Of a stretch of 64,000 nucleotides of DNA, positions 32,637 to 41,819 are shown piece after piece (the first letter of the stretch is position 1; each line of letters begins with the position of its first letter). The stretch covers positions 1-64,000 of the forward strand of contig NZ_JAME01000021.1 of the NCBI RefSeq assembly GCF_000521865.1, read 5' to 3'. The position numbers and the translations under genes were made by a program. This DNA comes from Roseivivax isoporae LMG 25204. Its GTDB lineage: Bacteria > Pseudomonadota > Alphaproteobacteria > Rhodobacterales > Rhodobacteraceae. The notes beneath the pieces are model-generated. The model ran no database searches. It was not told the DNA's origin and was given only the letters and a program-made list of their open reading frames with translations.

Positions 32637-34283
32637 ATGCTGCGCGCGCTCGAAATCCGCGACATCCTGATCATCGACCGGCTGGACCTCGCGTTCCAGC
32701 CGGGTCTGAACGTGCTGACCGGCGAGACCGGCGCGGGCAAGTCCATCCTCCTGGACGCGCTGGGATTCGTGCTGGGCTGGCGCGGCCGCGCGGAACTGGT
32801 GCGCGCGGGCGCGGCGCAGGGCGAGGTCATCGCGGAGTTCCAGCTGACGCCCGACCATCCCGCCCGCGCAGTGCTTGAGGATGCGGGCCTCGACGCGGGC
32901 GCCGAGCTGATCCTGCGCCGCGTCAACGGGACCGACGGGCGCAAGACGGCGTGGGTCAACGACCGGCGCTGCTCGGGCGAGGTGCTGCGCCGGCTGTCGG
33001 ACACGCTGGTGGAACTGCACGGGCAGCACGACGACCGCGGCCTCCTGAACCCGCGCGGGCACCGCGCGCTTCTCGACGACTATGCGGGCGCTGTCGAGGA
33101 GCGGCGCGCGGTGCGCGACGCCTGGGCCGCGCGGACCGAGTCGCGCGCCCGTCTCGAGGCGGCCGAGGCCGCGCTCGAGGAGGTGCGCGCCGAGGAGGAT
33201 TTCCTGCGCTTCGCGGTCAAGGAGCTCGACGATCTCGCCCCCGGCGCCGAGGAGGAGGCCGCGCTCGACGCGCAGCGCCGCCGCATGCAGGGCGCCGAGC
33301 GCATCCGCGCCGACATCGCGCGCGCGCATGCGGCGCTGACCGACGGTGCCGAGGCCGCCATGGGCGATGCAGGCCGCTGGCTCGACGGGGTGGCGCAGCA
33401 GGGGGAGGGCGCGCTCGACGGCGCGATCGCGGCGCTCGACCGGGCCATGGTCGAACTGGGCGAGGCCGTGGGCGGGGTCGAGAGCTGCCTCGACGGTCTG
33501 ACCTTCGACCAGCACGCCCTCGAGGAGACCGAGGAGCGGCTCTTCGCGATCCGTGCCCTCGCGCGCAAGCACAACGTGGCGGCGGACGCGCTGCCGGCCC
33601 TGCGCGACACGCTGTCGGGAAAGCTCGACGCGCTGGACCGCGGGGCGGACGATCTCGACAACCTGCGTCAGGCGGTCGCCGCGGCCGACATCGCCTATGA
33701 CGGCGCGGCCGAGGCGCTGAGCGCCGTGCGCCGCGCGGCGGCCGAACGGCTCGACGCGGCGGTCAGCGCGGAGCTCGCGCCGCTCAAGATGGAGCGCGCG
33801 GTGTTCCGCACCGAGATCGCGACCGCGCCCGACGGGCCGGAGGGGCGCGATGCGGTGACCTTCACCGTCGCCACGAACCCGGGCGCGCCGTCCGGGCCGC
33901 TCAACCGCATCGCCTCGGGCGGCGAGCTCTCGCGCTTCCTGCTGGCGCTCAAGGTCTGCCTGACCGAGCGTGACAGCGGCGTCACCATGATCTTCGACGA
34001 GATCGACCGCGGCGTGGGCGGCGCGACCGCCGACGCGGTCGGCCGGCGGCTTGCGCAGCTCGCCGCCGGCGGGCAGGTGCTGGTCGTCACCCATTCGCCG
34101 CAGGTCGCGGCCCTCGGCGCGCATCACTGGCGCGTGGAGAAGAGCGTCGCGGACGAGGTCACCACCTCGACCGTGGTGGCGCTCGACCCGGCCGCGCGCG
34201 AGGCCGAGATCGCCCGCATGCTCGCGGGCGACACCGTGACCGACGAGGCACGCGCCGCGGCGCGGGCGCTCCTCGCGGGCTGA
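32637..34283 (+). CDS. recN: DNA repair protein RecN
   Basis: 548 residues, SMC-like ATPase. Walker A GETGAGKS at 29-36, the Q-loop region VELHGQHDDRGLL, two central coiled-coil segments (about 150-215 and 300-370, rich in Glu/Arg/Ala), the ABC signature ASGGELSRFLLALK, Walker B TMIFDEIDRGVGG and the H-loop VVTHSPQVAA. RecN acts on double-strand breaks with RecA. No LexA-type GTTC box was noticed near the start, and the gene appears to read through from bamD. Confidence 0.95.
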   Translation: MLRALEIRDILIIDRLDLAFQPGLNVLTGETGAGKSILLDALGFVLGWRGRAELVRAGAAQGEVIAEFQLTPDHPARAVLEDAGLDAGAELILRRVNGTDGRKTAWVNDRRCSGEVLRRLSDTLVELHGQHDDRGLLNPRGHRALLDDYAGAVEERRAVRDAWAARTESRARLEAAEAALEEVRAEEDFLRFAVKELDDLAPGAEEEAALDAQRRRMQGAERIRADIARAHAALTDGAEAAMGDAGRWLDGVAQQGEGALDGAIAALDRAMVELGEAVGGVESCLDGLTFDQHALEETEERLFAIRALARKHNVAADALPALRDTLSGKLDALDRGADDLDNLRQAVAAADIAYDGAAEALSAVRRAAAERLDAAVSAELAPLKMERAVFRTEIATAPDGPEGRDAVTFTVATNPGAPSGPLNRIASGGELSRFLLALKVCLTERDSGVTMIFDEIDRGVGGATADAVGRRLAQLAAGGQVLVVTHSPQVAALGAHHWRVEKSVADEVTTSTVVALDPAAREAEIARMLAGDTVTDEARAAARALLAG

Positions 34284-34371
34284 TCCGTACCCGCATTCCC
34301 GGCCGCACCCTTGGACCGCGGCCGCGATTGTCCTATGCGGGGACGGGCAATGCACGGCGGCACGGTACAGG

Positions 34372-36054
34372 ATGTCGGATTCCGCGGGATTAAATGGTCA
34401 CGTCACCTCCGCGCTGGACCGCTGCCGGCGCGGCTGGGACCTGCTGCGGCATCGCGGCCCCGGTCAGATCCAGTTCTGGTTCATCGCGCTCATGATCGGG
34501 ATCGCGGCGGGCTTCGCCGCGCTTGTCTTCCGGCTGGCCATCGAATGGCTGCAGACGGCGCTCTACGGCACCGAGGACGTGAACCTGCTGGCGAGCTTCG
34601 CCGCGGAGCTGCCATGGTACTGGGTCATCGCCATCCCCACGCTGGGCGGTGTCGTCGTGGGCGGGATCGTGCATGTCTTCACCCCGGACGGCCGCATCCG
34701 GTCGGTCTCGGACGTGATCGAGGGCGCGGCGCTGAACGACGGCCGCGTCGAGAAGAAGGCCGGCATCGCCTCGGCGCTCTGCGCGTGGATCACGCTTTCG
34801 ACGGGCGGCTCCACCGGGCGGGAGGGCCCGGTCGTGCACATGGCCGCGATGATCTCGTCCTGGGTGGCGAACCTGATCCGGGCGGACGGCATCACCGGCC
34901 GCGACCTCCTGGGCTGTGCCGTGGCCGCGGCGGTCTCTGCGAGCTTCAACGCGCCCATCGCCGGCGCGCTCTTCGCGCTCGAGGTGATCCTGCGGCACTT
35001 CGCCTGGCACGCCTTCGCCCCCATCGTGATCGCGTCTGCGGCCGGGACGGTGATCAATCGGCTGGCCTTCGGCGATGTCACCGAATTCCGCCTGCCCGGC
35101 ACCACGGTGGTGGAGTTCTACCTCGAACTGCCGGCCTTCCTGATCCTCGGGCTGGTCTGCGGGCTCGTGGCGGTGGTGACCATGCGCGCGATTTTCTGGT
35201 CTGACGACGTGGCGAGCAGTCTGCAGGCCCGGCTCGGCCTGCCGAACTTCCTGCGTCCGGCGGTGGCGGGCGTCCTCCTGGGCGCGATGGCGATCTGGTT
35301 TCCGCACATCATCGGCGTGGGCTACGAGACCACGTCGCGCGCGCTGACCGGCGCGCTGGCGCTGCACGAGGCAATCGTGTTCACCGTTCTCAAGGTGGCC
35401 GCCCTCGCGGTCACGCTCGCCGGGCGCATGGGCGGCGGCGTGTTCTCGCCCTCGCTCATGGTGGGCGCGCTGACCGGGCTGGCCTTCGGCGGCATCGCGA
35501 CGGGGCTCTTCCCGGACCAGTCGGGCGCCGACACGCTCTACGCGCTGGCCGGCATGGGCGCGGTCGCGGCGGCGGTCCTGGGCGCGCCCATCTCCACCAC
35601 GCTCATCGTGTTCGAGCTGACCGGCGACTGGCAGACCGGGCTCGCGGTGATGGTGTCGGTGTCCATGTCGACCGCGGTCGCCTCCCGGCTCGTGCACCGG
35701 TCGTTCTTCCTGAGCCAGATCGAGCGGCGCAACGTCCACCTCGCGGCCGGGCCGCAGGCCTATCTCCTCGGCATGTTCCGCGTGGTGGGGCTGATGCGCA
35801 GGCCCACGGATCTCGGCGCGGCCGACACCGAAACCTGCCTCGACATGATCGAGAAGGGACTGTCCGTGAACGTCACCGCGACCCTCGAAACCGCGCTGCC
35901 GCGGTTCGAGGAGAGCGGCGTCGCGTTCCTCCCGGTGGTCCGCCGCGGGCCCGAGACCAACACGCTCGAATTGCAGGGCGCGCTCTTCCACGTGGACGCG
36001 CTCAAGGCCTACAACCGCGCGCTCGCCGCAACCGCCGAGGAAGAGCACAGCTAG
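34372..36054 (+). CDS. ClC-family chloride channel/transporter
   Basis: 560 residues with the 18-helix ClC fold. GGSTGREGP (145-153) carries the gating glutamate Glu151, and GGGVFSPSL (354-362) is the second selectivity block. In the helix after PIAGALFALEV, the position of the E. coli internal proton glutamate (E203) is Val205, as in channel-type members. The first selectivity region reads SVSDVIEG, not GSGIPEIEG. The cytosolic C-terminus (about 450-560) is only weakly CBS-like. It moves chloride or a similar anion across the inner membrane; the lack of the proton glutamate suggests channel-like or uncoupled transport. Confidence 0.9.
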   Translation: MSDSAGLNGHVTSALDRCRRGWDLLRHRGPGQIQFWFIALMIGIAAGFAALVFRLAIEWLQTALYGTEDVNLLASFAAELPWYWVIAIPTLGGVVVGGIVHVFTPDGRIRSVSDVIEGAALNDGRVEKKAGIASALCAWITLSTGGSTGREGPVVHMAAMISSWVANLIRADGITGRDLLGCAVAAAVSASFNAPIAGALFALEVILRHFAWHAFAPIVIASAAGTVINRLAFGDVTEFRLPGTTVVEFYLELPAFLILGLVCGLVAVVTMRAIFWSDDVASSLQARLGLPNFLRPAVAGVLLGAMAIWFPHIIGVGYETTSRALTGALALHEAIVFTVLKVAALAVTLAGRMGGGVFSPSLMVGALTGLAFGGIATGLFPDQSGADTLYALAGMGAVAAAVLGAPISTTLIVFELTGDWQTGLAVMVSVSMSTAVASRLVHRSFFLSQIERRNVHLAAGPQAYLLGMFRVVGLMRRPTDLGAADTETCLDMIEKGLSVNVTATLETALPRFEESGVAFLPVVRRGPETNTLELQGALFHVDALKAYNRALAATAEEEHS

Positions 36055-36098
36055 AGCGGCCGGGCGCGTTCTCTGCCGTTGGCGCCGGCAGGAACGGC

Positions 36099-37355
36099 TC
36101 ACTGCGCGACGAGCAGGGCCGAGCCGCCGAGGATGCCGAGGACGCGGCCGATGTCGGCGAGGCTGGTGATGCTGCTGTCGTAGCAGGCGATCGCGTCGCC
36201 GGGCAGGAGGTAGGGGTCGTAGTCGTCGCGGTCCGGTCGCCGCAGCATGTCCTCGACCCGCCGCTGCACGACGATGGACACGTCGGTGACCGGATTGCGC
36301 GACAGGAGCGCCGCCGCCCGGTCCGCGCTGGTGCCGCGGATGCCGCCGACGCAGTTCGTGTCGATGACCGCCTGCAGGAACCGCGTGCCGTAGGGCACTT
36401 CGCGCACCTCGCGGCCGACCGCGGACGGCGCGTTGCCGGTCGCGGGCACCGTGAGGTTCGACAGGAAGAGCGTGATACCGGGCGGCGAGATCGGGCCGAC
36501 CACCATGAGGTCCTCGTCGAAGCAGCCGCGCGAGGGCACGCGGATCTCGTCGCCCGCGATGAGCATGACGTCCGGCCCGCGCTGACCGTCGAGGATCGGC
36601 CTCAGGTCGAGGGTGTAGAGCCGGCCGGCGCGGCGCAGTTCGACCGCCGAGAGGTCGGCGTCGGGCCGCACGCCGCCGGCCGCGCGCAGCGCCACCGAGA
36701 GGTTCCGAGCCTCGGTCGCCGATCCGATCGCCATCTGGCGGAGCGCGTCGACCTGGTCGCCCGGCACGCTGCCGACGGTCACCGGCTGCGGCTCGAACAC
36801 CGCGCCGCTGACGCCCACCCGGACGGCGGCCAGGTCCTGCAGCCGCACCGACACGCGGGGGGCGGTGGTGTAGAGTTCCTCGTCGAGCAGCGCCTGGATC
36901 ACGGAGGCCTCGACATCGGCCTCGCTCCGCCCTGCGGCCTGAACCGGCGGCAGGAAGGGCAGGGTGACCGCGCCGTCGCCGCGCACCTCGACGGCGCCGG
37001 TCAGGGTCTCGTCCTCGCCCACGCGGACGTCGAGAAGGTCGCCGGGCGACAGCTTCAGCCCGCGGAGCGCGACCGCGGGCAGGCTGCCCTTGCCGCCGCT
37101 GCCGGGCGCGCCGCCGGCGGGCGGACGACAGGTCCGGGCGTTCATCTCCGGCGCGCGGAGGAACCCGCCGGCGGCCCGCGTCGCGGGCGGGTCGCGGTAT
37201 TGCGCCTGGTAGGCGCTGCCGCCGGGACCGGCCAGTTCGAGGTTTTCCGGCGCACGCTGGGGCCCGCACGCGGCCAGTGCGGCCACGAGCGCGAGGGCGC
37301 GCGGTGCGGACGGGCGTCTGCTCAAGGTCTGCCTCACCACTTGGCCTTCGGCCAT
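36099..37355 (-). CDS. Polysaccharide export lipoprotein (Wza/Wzc-partner type)
   Basis: 418 residues from the chosen ATG. The signal and lipobox ALAAC place the lipidated Cys at residue 30. The polysaccharide biosynthesis/export domain starts GLKLSPGDLLDVRVGEDE with the GDGAVTLPFL strand, followed by SLBB-like domains with VGVSGAVFEPQ and ELRRAGRLYTLDL. A C-terminal hydrophobic helix region (LGILGGSALLVA) fits the outer-membrane helix of Wza. GTG codons at 37335-37340 with GAAGG upstream are alternative starts. It is divergent from the flippase operon and should form the exit channel. Confidence 0.85.
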   Translation of the reverse strand: MAEGQVVRQTLSRRPSAPRALALVAALAACGPQRAPENLELAGPGGSAYQAQYRDPPATRAAGGFLRAPEMNARTCRPPAGGAPGSGGKGSLPAVALRGLKLSPGDLLDVRVGEDETLTGAVEVRGDGAVTLPFLPPVQAAGRSEADVEASVIQALLDEELYTTAPRVSVRLQDLAAVRVGVSGAVFEPQPVTVGSVPGDQVDALRQMAIGSATEARNLSVALRAAGGVRPDADLSAVELRRAGRLYTLDLRPILDGQRGPDVMLIAGDEIRVPSRGCFDEDLMVVGPISPPGITLFLSNLTVPATGNAPSAVGREVREVPYGTRFLQAVIDTNCVGGIRGTSADRAAALLSRNPVTDVSIVVQRRVEDMLRRPDRDDYDPYLLPGDAIACYDSSITSLADIGRVLGILGGSALLVAQ

Positions 37356-37521
37356 TGCCCCGCAGGCTACGGGAGCGCGCGCGGCCGGTCTATGCCTTAG
37401 GATATGGGCCTGTTCGGAATGGCGCCGCGACTGTGCTCTCGGTGCCGCGCGGACCGGGCGCGCGCGGTGTATTCCGGGGGCTGCAGGCCCCTGGCGGGCC
37501 CGCCACGACATCGGGTCCCCC

Positions 37522-38772
37522 ATGAGCCACGCGCCCTTCCTTTCGTCGCCCTTCCTGCGTCACCTCGCGGCCTACGGCGCGTCCGAGATTGCGGCCAAGG
37601 CCTCGCGTCTCCTCGTGGTGGTCGCGGTGTCGCGCGCGCTCGACCCGGCGGCGATCGGCGTCGCCGCGGCGGCGCTCGCCGTCTCCGACATCCTGAAGGC
37701 GCTGACCGAGAACGGGATCGTGCAGAAGGTCATCGCCGCGGATCCCGACGCGCTGGAGGCGACCTGCGCCACGGCGCACCGTCTGGGCTGGGCCTGGTGC
37801 CTCGGGCTCTGCCTCGTCCAGCTTACGGTCGCGGCACTCCTCTGGGCCACGGGGGGCAGCCTGTCCCTCGCCGGGCTCGTGGCGATCCTCGCGCTCGAAT
37901 ACCTCTTCATGCCCGGCGGCCTCGTCTCCTGCGGGCTGGCCATGCGGGCGGGCCTCATGCGGCAGACGGCCGTGATCTGCGGCGCGCAGGTGGTCGGGGC
38001 CAACCTGATCTCGGTGGCGCTGGTCCTGGCTTGGCCGAGCCCCGCGGCGCTGGTCCTGCCGAAGGTCCTGACCGCGCCGATCTGGCTCGCGGCGATGCGC
38101 CGCCTGCGGCCGTGGCGGCGCGACCGGACCCAGCCCCGCGCGCCGGTCGGGCCGTTCCTGACATTCGGCGCCGCCATCCTCGGGGTCGAGGTGCTGCGGG
38201 CCCTCAGGATGCAGGCCGACAAGCTGGTCGTGGGCGCCATGCTGGGGGCCGAGGCGCTCGGGCTCTGGTTCCTCGCCTTCAACGCGGGCCTGAGCCTCGC
38301 GACCTCGTTCTCGGTGGCCTTCGCGACCGTGCTCTTCCCGCATCTCTGCCGCGCCGAGGACCGGCGGGTCGCGCTGCGGCAGGCGGCCCTCGTCGGGCTT
38401 GTCCTGGTCACGCCGGTGGTCGCGCTGCAGGCGCTGCTGAGCCCGGTCTACGTGCCGCTTCTCTACGGCGGGGCGTGGGAGGGCATCGCCGGTCTCGTGG
38501 CGCTCCTCTGCCTTGCCGCGATCCCCGCGACCCTCTGGAGCGCCGCCGCCCAGTGGCTGCGTGCCGAGGGCCGCGCGGGCACGGAACTGGCCCTGACCGC
38601 TGCCTTCACGCTGGCGCTGGTGCTCAACACGGTCCTTCTCGCGCCCCGCGGGCTGGTCGCAATCGCCATCGGTTACCTGATCGCGGCGGTCGCGCTGCAG
38701 GGGGGCGCGGCGCTGCTTGCACTGGCCGGCGGACGCCGGCCGATGAGCCCCCTTCGGATCCGGAGTGCCTGA
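37522..38772 (+). CDS. Wzx-like polysaccharide flippase
   Basis: 416 residues with about 12 hydrophobic helices, of the MOP/polysaccharide-transporter superfamily. The N-terminus AAYGASEIAAKASRLLVVVAVSRALDP and the following segment with LKALTENGIVQKVI match this family. RPTXX-type repeats of O-antigen ligases are absent. It should flip the undecaprenyl-linked repeat unit to the periplasm. It is the first gene of a plus-strand run with three glycosyltransferases, and the next gene starts right at its stop. Confidence 0.85.
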   Translation: MSHAPFLSSPFLRHLAAYGASEIAAKASRLLVVVAVSRALDPAAIGVAAAALAVSDILKALTENGIVQKVIAADPDALEATCATAHRLGWAWCLGLCLVQLTVAALLWATGGSLSLAGLVAILALEYLFMPGGLVSCGLAMRAGLMRQTAVICGAQVVGANLISVALVLAWPSPAALVLPKVLTAPIWLAAMRRLRPWRRDRTQPRAPVGPFLTFGAAILGVEVLRALRMQADKLVVGAMLGAEALGLWFLAFNAGLSLATSFSVAFATVLFPHLCRAEDRRVALRQAALVGLVLVTPVVALQALLSPVYVPLLYGGAWEGIAGLVALLCLAAIPATLWSAAAQWLRAEGRAGTELALTAAFTLALVLNTVLLAPRGLVAIAIGYLIAAVALQGGAALLALAGGRRPMSPLRIRSA

Positions 38773-38773
38773 C

Positions 38774-39694
38774 ATGCCCCGTTTCTCCGTCGTTGTGCCC
38801 TGCCACAACGCATCGCGCACCCTGCCCGAGACGCTCGCGAGCCTCGCAGCCCAGACGTTCCCGGACTGGGAAGCGCTTTGCGTCGATGACGGATCGACCG
38901 ACGCGACGCGCGCCATCCTCGAGGCGGAAGCGCGGCGCGATCCGCGCGTCCGCCCCCTGCGCAACCCAGGGAAAGGTCCGAGCGCCGCACGCAATTTCGG
39001 CGCGCGCCTGGCGCAGGGGCAGGTCCTCGCGTTCTGCGACGCGGACGACCTCTGGACGCCCGACAAGCTTGCCGCGCTCGACGCGGCCTTCGCCGATCGC
39101 GCGCTCGACGGGGCCTATGCCCGCATCGGGTTCTTCGACGGCGCGCCGGACCACGTCTCGACGGTTTCGACCCCGCCCGAAGGCCGCCTCGCCCTGGCGC
39201 ACCTGATGGGCGAGAACCCGGTCTGCACGATGTCGAACATCGCGGTGCGGCGGTGCGCCTTCGACGCGGCGGGCCCGTTCCGCGAGGACATGGTCCACAA
39301 CGAGGATCTCGAATGGCTGATCCGGCTCGTGGGCACGGGGCACCGCGTGGAAGCCCTGGACGCGGTCCATGTCCTTTACCGCAAGAGCCCGGGCGGGCTG
39401 TCCGCGGACCTGACCGCGATGGCGCGCGGACGTGCCCTGGCGATGGCGTCTGCCGCGCGCTTCGGCGCGCGGCCCGGCCGGCGGGCAGAGGCCGTCCACC
39501 TGCGCTACCTCGCGCGCCGCGCGCTCCGGCTCGAGGATGGCGGCCTGACGGCATTGCGGCTGTCGCTCCGGGGACTCGCCCAGAGCCCCCGCGGCTTCCT
39601 GAGCCCGCTGCGCCGGGGGGGGCCCACGCTCCTTGCCAGTCTCGCCGCGCCCGTCATGCCGCGCGCCCTGCGCCGCGCGCTCTTTGCCCGATGA
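38774..39694 (+). CDS. Family 2 glycosyltransferase (first)
   Basis: 306 residues, GT-A fold. The N-terminus reads MPRFSVVVPCHNASRTLPETL, the nucleotide-sugar site has VDDGSTDATR and the metal-binding DXD motif is CDADDLW at 88-94. The acceptor region includes NEDLEWLIRLV. GGAG lies 8 nt before the ATG. The sugar specificity cannot be read from sequence. It is co-transcribed with the flippase and resembles the next gene, so the two are probably tandem paralogs adding successive sugars. Confidence 0.88.
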   Translation: MPRFSVVVPCHNASRTLPETLASLAAQTFPDWEALCVDDGSTDATRAILEAEARRDPRVRPLRNPGKGPSAARNFGARLAQGQVLAFCDADDLWTPDKLAALDAAFADRALDGAYARIGFFDGAPDHVSTVSTPPEGRLALAHLMGENPVCTMSNIAVRRCAFDAAGPFREDMVHNEDLEWLIRLVGTGHRVEALDAVHVLYRKSPGGLSADLTAMARGRALAMASAARFGARPGRRAEAVHLRYLARRALRLEDGGLTALRLSLRGLAQSPRGFLSPLRRGGPTLLASLAAPVMPRALRRALFAR

Positions 39695-39717
39695 CCTGCC
39701 GCCACACGGAGTGCCCG

Positions 39718-40716
39718 ATGCCCGAGACATGCCCGACAGCCACGATCGTCGTTCCCGCCTACAACGCGACGGCGACGCTGCCCGCGACGATGGCGTCTCT
39801 TCTTGCCCAGACCTTCGGCGATTTCGAGATCGTGCTCGTCGAGGACGGCGCGACCGACGCGACGCCGGCGATGTGCGCGGACTACGCGGCCGCCGATCGG
39901 CGCGTGCGGGTGGTGCGGCAGGCCAATCGCGGCCTCGCGGGCGCACGCAACACCGGCATCGCCGCCGCCCGCGGGCGCTACGTCGGTTTCTGCGACGCGG
40001 ACGACCTCTGGCTGCCCGGGAAGCTCGCCGCGCATGTGGCGCATCTCGACGCGATCCCGGATCTGGGCATCAGCTACAGCGGCAGCGCGATGATCGACGC
40101 CGCAGGCCGCAGGACCGGTCACCGGATGACGCCGAAGCTGACCGGGGTCACCGCGTCGGACGTGTTCCGCCGCAACCCGATCGGCAACGGCTCGGCGGCG
40201 GTGGTGCGCGCCGGGGCGCTGCGCGCCCTGGCCTTCATGCCGACGGGCGAGACCGTGCGGCCCTGGGTCTTCGACGAGACGTTCCGGCAGTCCGAGGACA
40301 TCGAGTGCTGGCTGCGGCTCGTGCTGACGACCGCCTGGCGGATCGAGGGGATCCCGGGGCACCTCACGCTCTACCGCGTGCATGGCGCCGGGCTCTCGGC
40401 CGATACCGGCGCGCAATATGCGAGCTGGGAGCGCATGGTCGACAAGCTTGGCCCCTGCGCGCCCGCGTTCTTTGCGGCGGAGGCTCCGGTCGCGCGGGCC
40501 TTCCAGTGCCGCTACCTTGCCCGGCGCGCCGTCAGCGCGGGCGACGGGACGGCGGCCCTCGGCTGGCTGCGCCGTGCCTTCGCCGCCTCGTCGGTGCCGC
40601 TCTGGCGCGACCCCGGGCGGACGCTCGTGACGCTCGGCGCCACCGCTTGCCTGCTTGCCTTCGGCCCGGCCGCCCTCCGCCGGGCCGAGGCGGCTCTTCT
40701 GTCGGCGCGGACCTGA
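39718..40716 (+). CDS. Family 2 glycosyltransferase (second)
   Basis: 332 residues with GT2 motifs TIVVPAYNATATLPATM, VEDGATDATP, RGLAGARNTGI and CDADDLWLPGKLA (DXD at 93-96), then QSEDIECWLRLVL. ATG 39718 has GGAG 6 nt upstream in a context (GGAGTGCCxGA) almost identical to that of the first GT2. An earlier in-frame ATG at 39691 overlaps the previous stop but has no SD. It probably adds a sugar to the lipid-linked repeat; donor unknown. Confidence 0.88.
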   Translation: MPETCPTATIVVPAYNATATLPATMASLLAQTFGDFEIVLVEDGATDATPAMCADYAAADRRVRVVRQANRGLAGARNTGIAAARGRYVGFCDADDLWLPGKLAAHVAHLDAIPDLGISYSGSAMIDAAGRRTGHRMTPKLTGVTASDVFRRNPIGNGSAAVVRAGALRALAFMPTGETVRPWVFDETFRQSEDIECWLRLVLTTAWRIEGIPGHLTLYRVHGAGLSADTGAQYASWERMVDKLGPCAPAFFAAEAPVARAFQCRYLARRAVSAGDGTAALGWLRRAFAASSVPLWRDPGRTLVTLGATACLLAFGPAALRRAEAALLSART

Positions 40717-40745
40717 CGTCTGCCTGCTTCGAAAGGATGTCGCAC

Positions 40746-41744
40746 ATGATCCAGATCCTTCACCTGCTCGACGACGGCGGCCCGGGCGGCGTCACCCGGT
40801 TCCTCGCCCGGCTCAAAGGGACGGCGCATCTCGCGGGCGGGGTGCGCCACGCGGTGGTGATCGTCCCGCGGGGGCGGCTGCCGAAACGGTTCGATGCCGA
40901 CCTCGTCGTCTCGCACCTGTCCGTCAGCTGGCGGACGCTGCCGGCGCTGTCGGCGCTCAGGGCGCGGGCGGCGCACCTGCCGCTCGTCCACGTGGAACAC
41001 AGCTACAGCGGCGCCTTCGCCGAGGAATGCGTCCGTGCGCCCGCGCGCTTCCAGGCGCTGCTCGGCGGAGCCTACGCCCTGTTCGACCGGGTGGTCGCGG
41101 TGAGCGGGGCGCAGGCGGAGTGGCTCGCCGGGACGGGGCTCGTCGGGACGGGCGCGCTGCGGGTGATCCCGCCGGTGACCGATCTCGGCCCGTTCCTCGC
41201 GCTTGGTGCGCCGCATCGCCCGGCGCGCCGGTTCGGCGCGATCGGGCGGTTCGACCGGCAGAAGGGACTCGACATCCTGATCGATGCCTTCCGCGCGACG
41301 ACCGACCCGGCGCTCACGCTCGGCCTCACCGGCGACGGACCCGAGCGGGCGGACCTCGTGCGCCGGGCCGCGGGCGATCCGCGCATCACCTTCGCGCCCT
41401 TCACCTCCACGCCAGAGCGCACGCTCGCCGCCCTTGACGCGGTGGCCATGCCGTCGCGCTGGGAACCTTACGGCCTCGCGGCGCTCGAGGCGCGGGCCGC
41501 GTCGCGGCCGCTTCTCGTGTCTGCCGGTGTCGACGGGCTCGAGGAACACGCCCGCGCGGGTGCCATCCGCGTCGGGCGCGCGGCTGCCGCGTGGACCGCC
41601 GCGATCGAGGACCTCGCCCGCGCCGTGCCGCGGGACCGGATCGCCGCCGCGCGCGCAGACGCCGCGGGCGCCATGGCCCGGTCCGAGGAGGGCTGGGACC
41701 GGCTGATCGGCGAGCTGTGCGGGTCCCGCGCCCGCGCCGCCTGA
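40746..41744 (+). CDS. Family 4 glycosyltransferase
   Basis: 332 residues, GT-B fold. The N-terminal domain starts IQILHLLDDGGPGGVTRFL. The C-terminal nucleotide-sugar domain has FGAIGRFDRQKGLDILIDAF, GLTGDGPERADL and the E-x7-E-type motif PSRWEPYGLAALEARA. ATG 40746 with GAAAGG upstream is preferred over ATG 40737, which would overlap the SD. Last gene of the flippase-GT2-GT2-GT4 run. It converges on the Wzy/ligase-like gene. Confidence 0.88.
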   Translation: MIQILHLLDDGGPGGVTRFLARLKGTAHLAGGVRHAVVIVPRGRLPKRFDADLVVSHLSVSWRTLPALSALRARAAHLPLVHVEHSYSGAFAEECVRAPARFQALLGGAYALFDRVVAVSGAQAEWLAGTGLVGTGALRVIPPVTDLGPFLALGAPHRPARRFGAIGRFDRQKGLDILIDAFRATTDPALTLGLTGDGPERADLVRRAAGDPRITFAPFTSTPERTLAALDAVAMPSRWEPYGLAALEARAASRPLLVSAGVDGLEEHARAGAIRVGRAAAAWTAAIEDLARAVPRDRIAAARADAAGAMARSEEGWDRLIGELCGSRARAA

Positions 41745-41819
41745 GCCGGTCGCCCGTCAGGCAGGCAGACGCCCGGCCGGCCGCCGGGGCGCGTTGCCGC
41801 GCGCGACGCCGGCACGGGA

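Noticed and set aside
34390-37269. A 959-codon minus-strand open frame over clc
   Set aside because: It is opposite clc, and where it continues over the Wza-like gene it is in a different frame with no motif.
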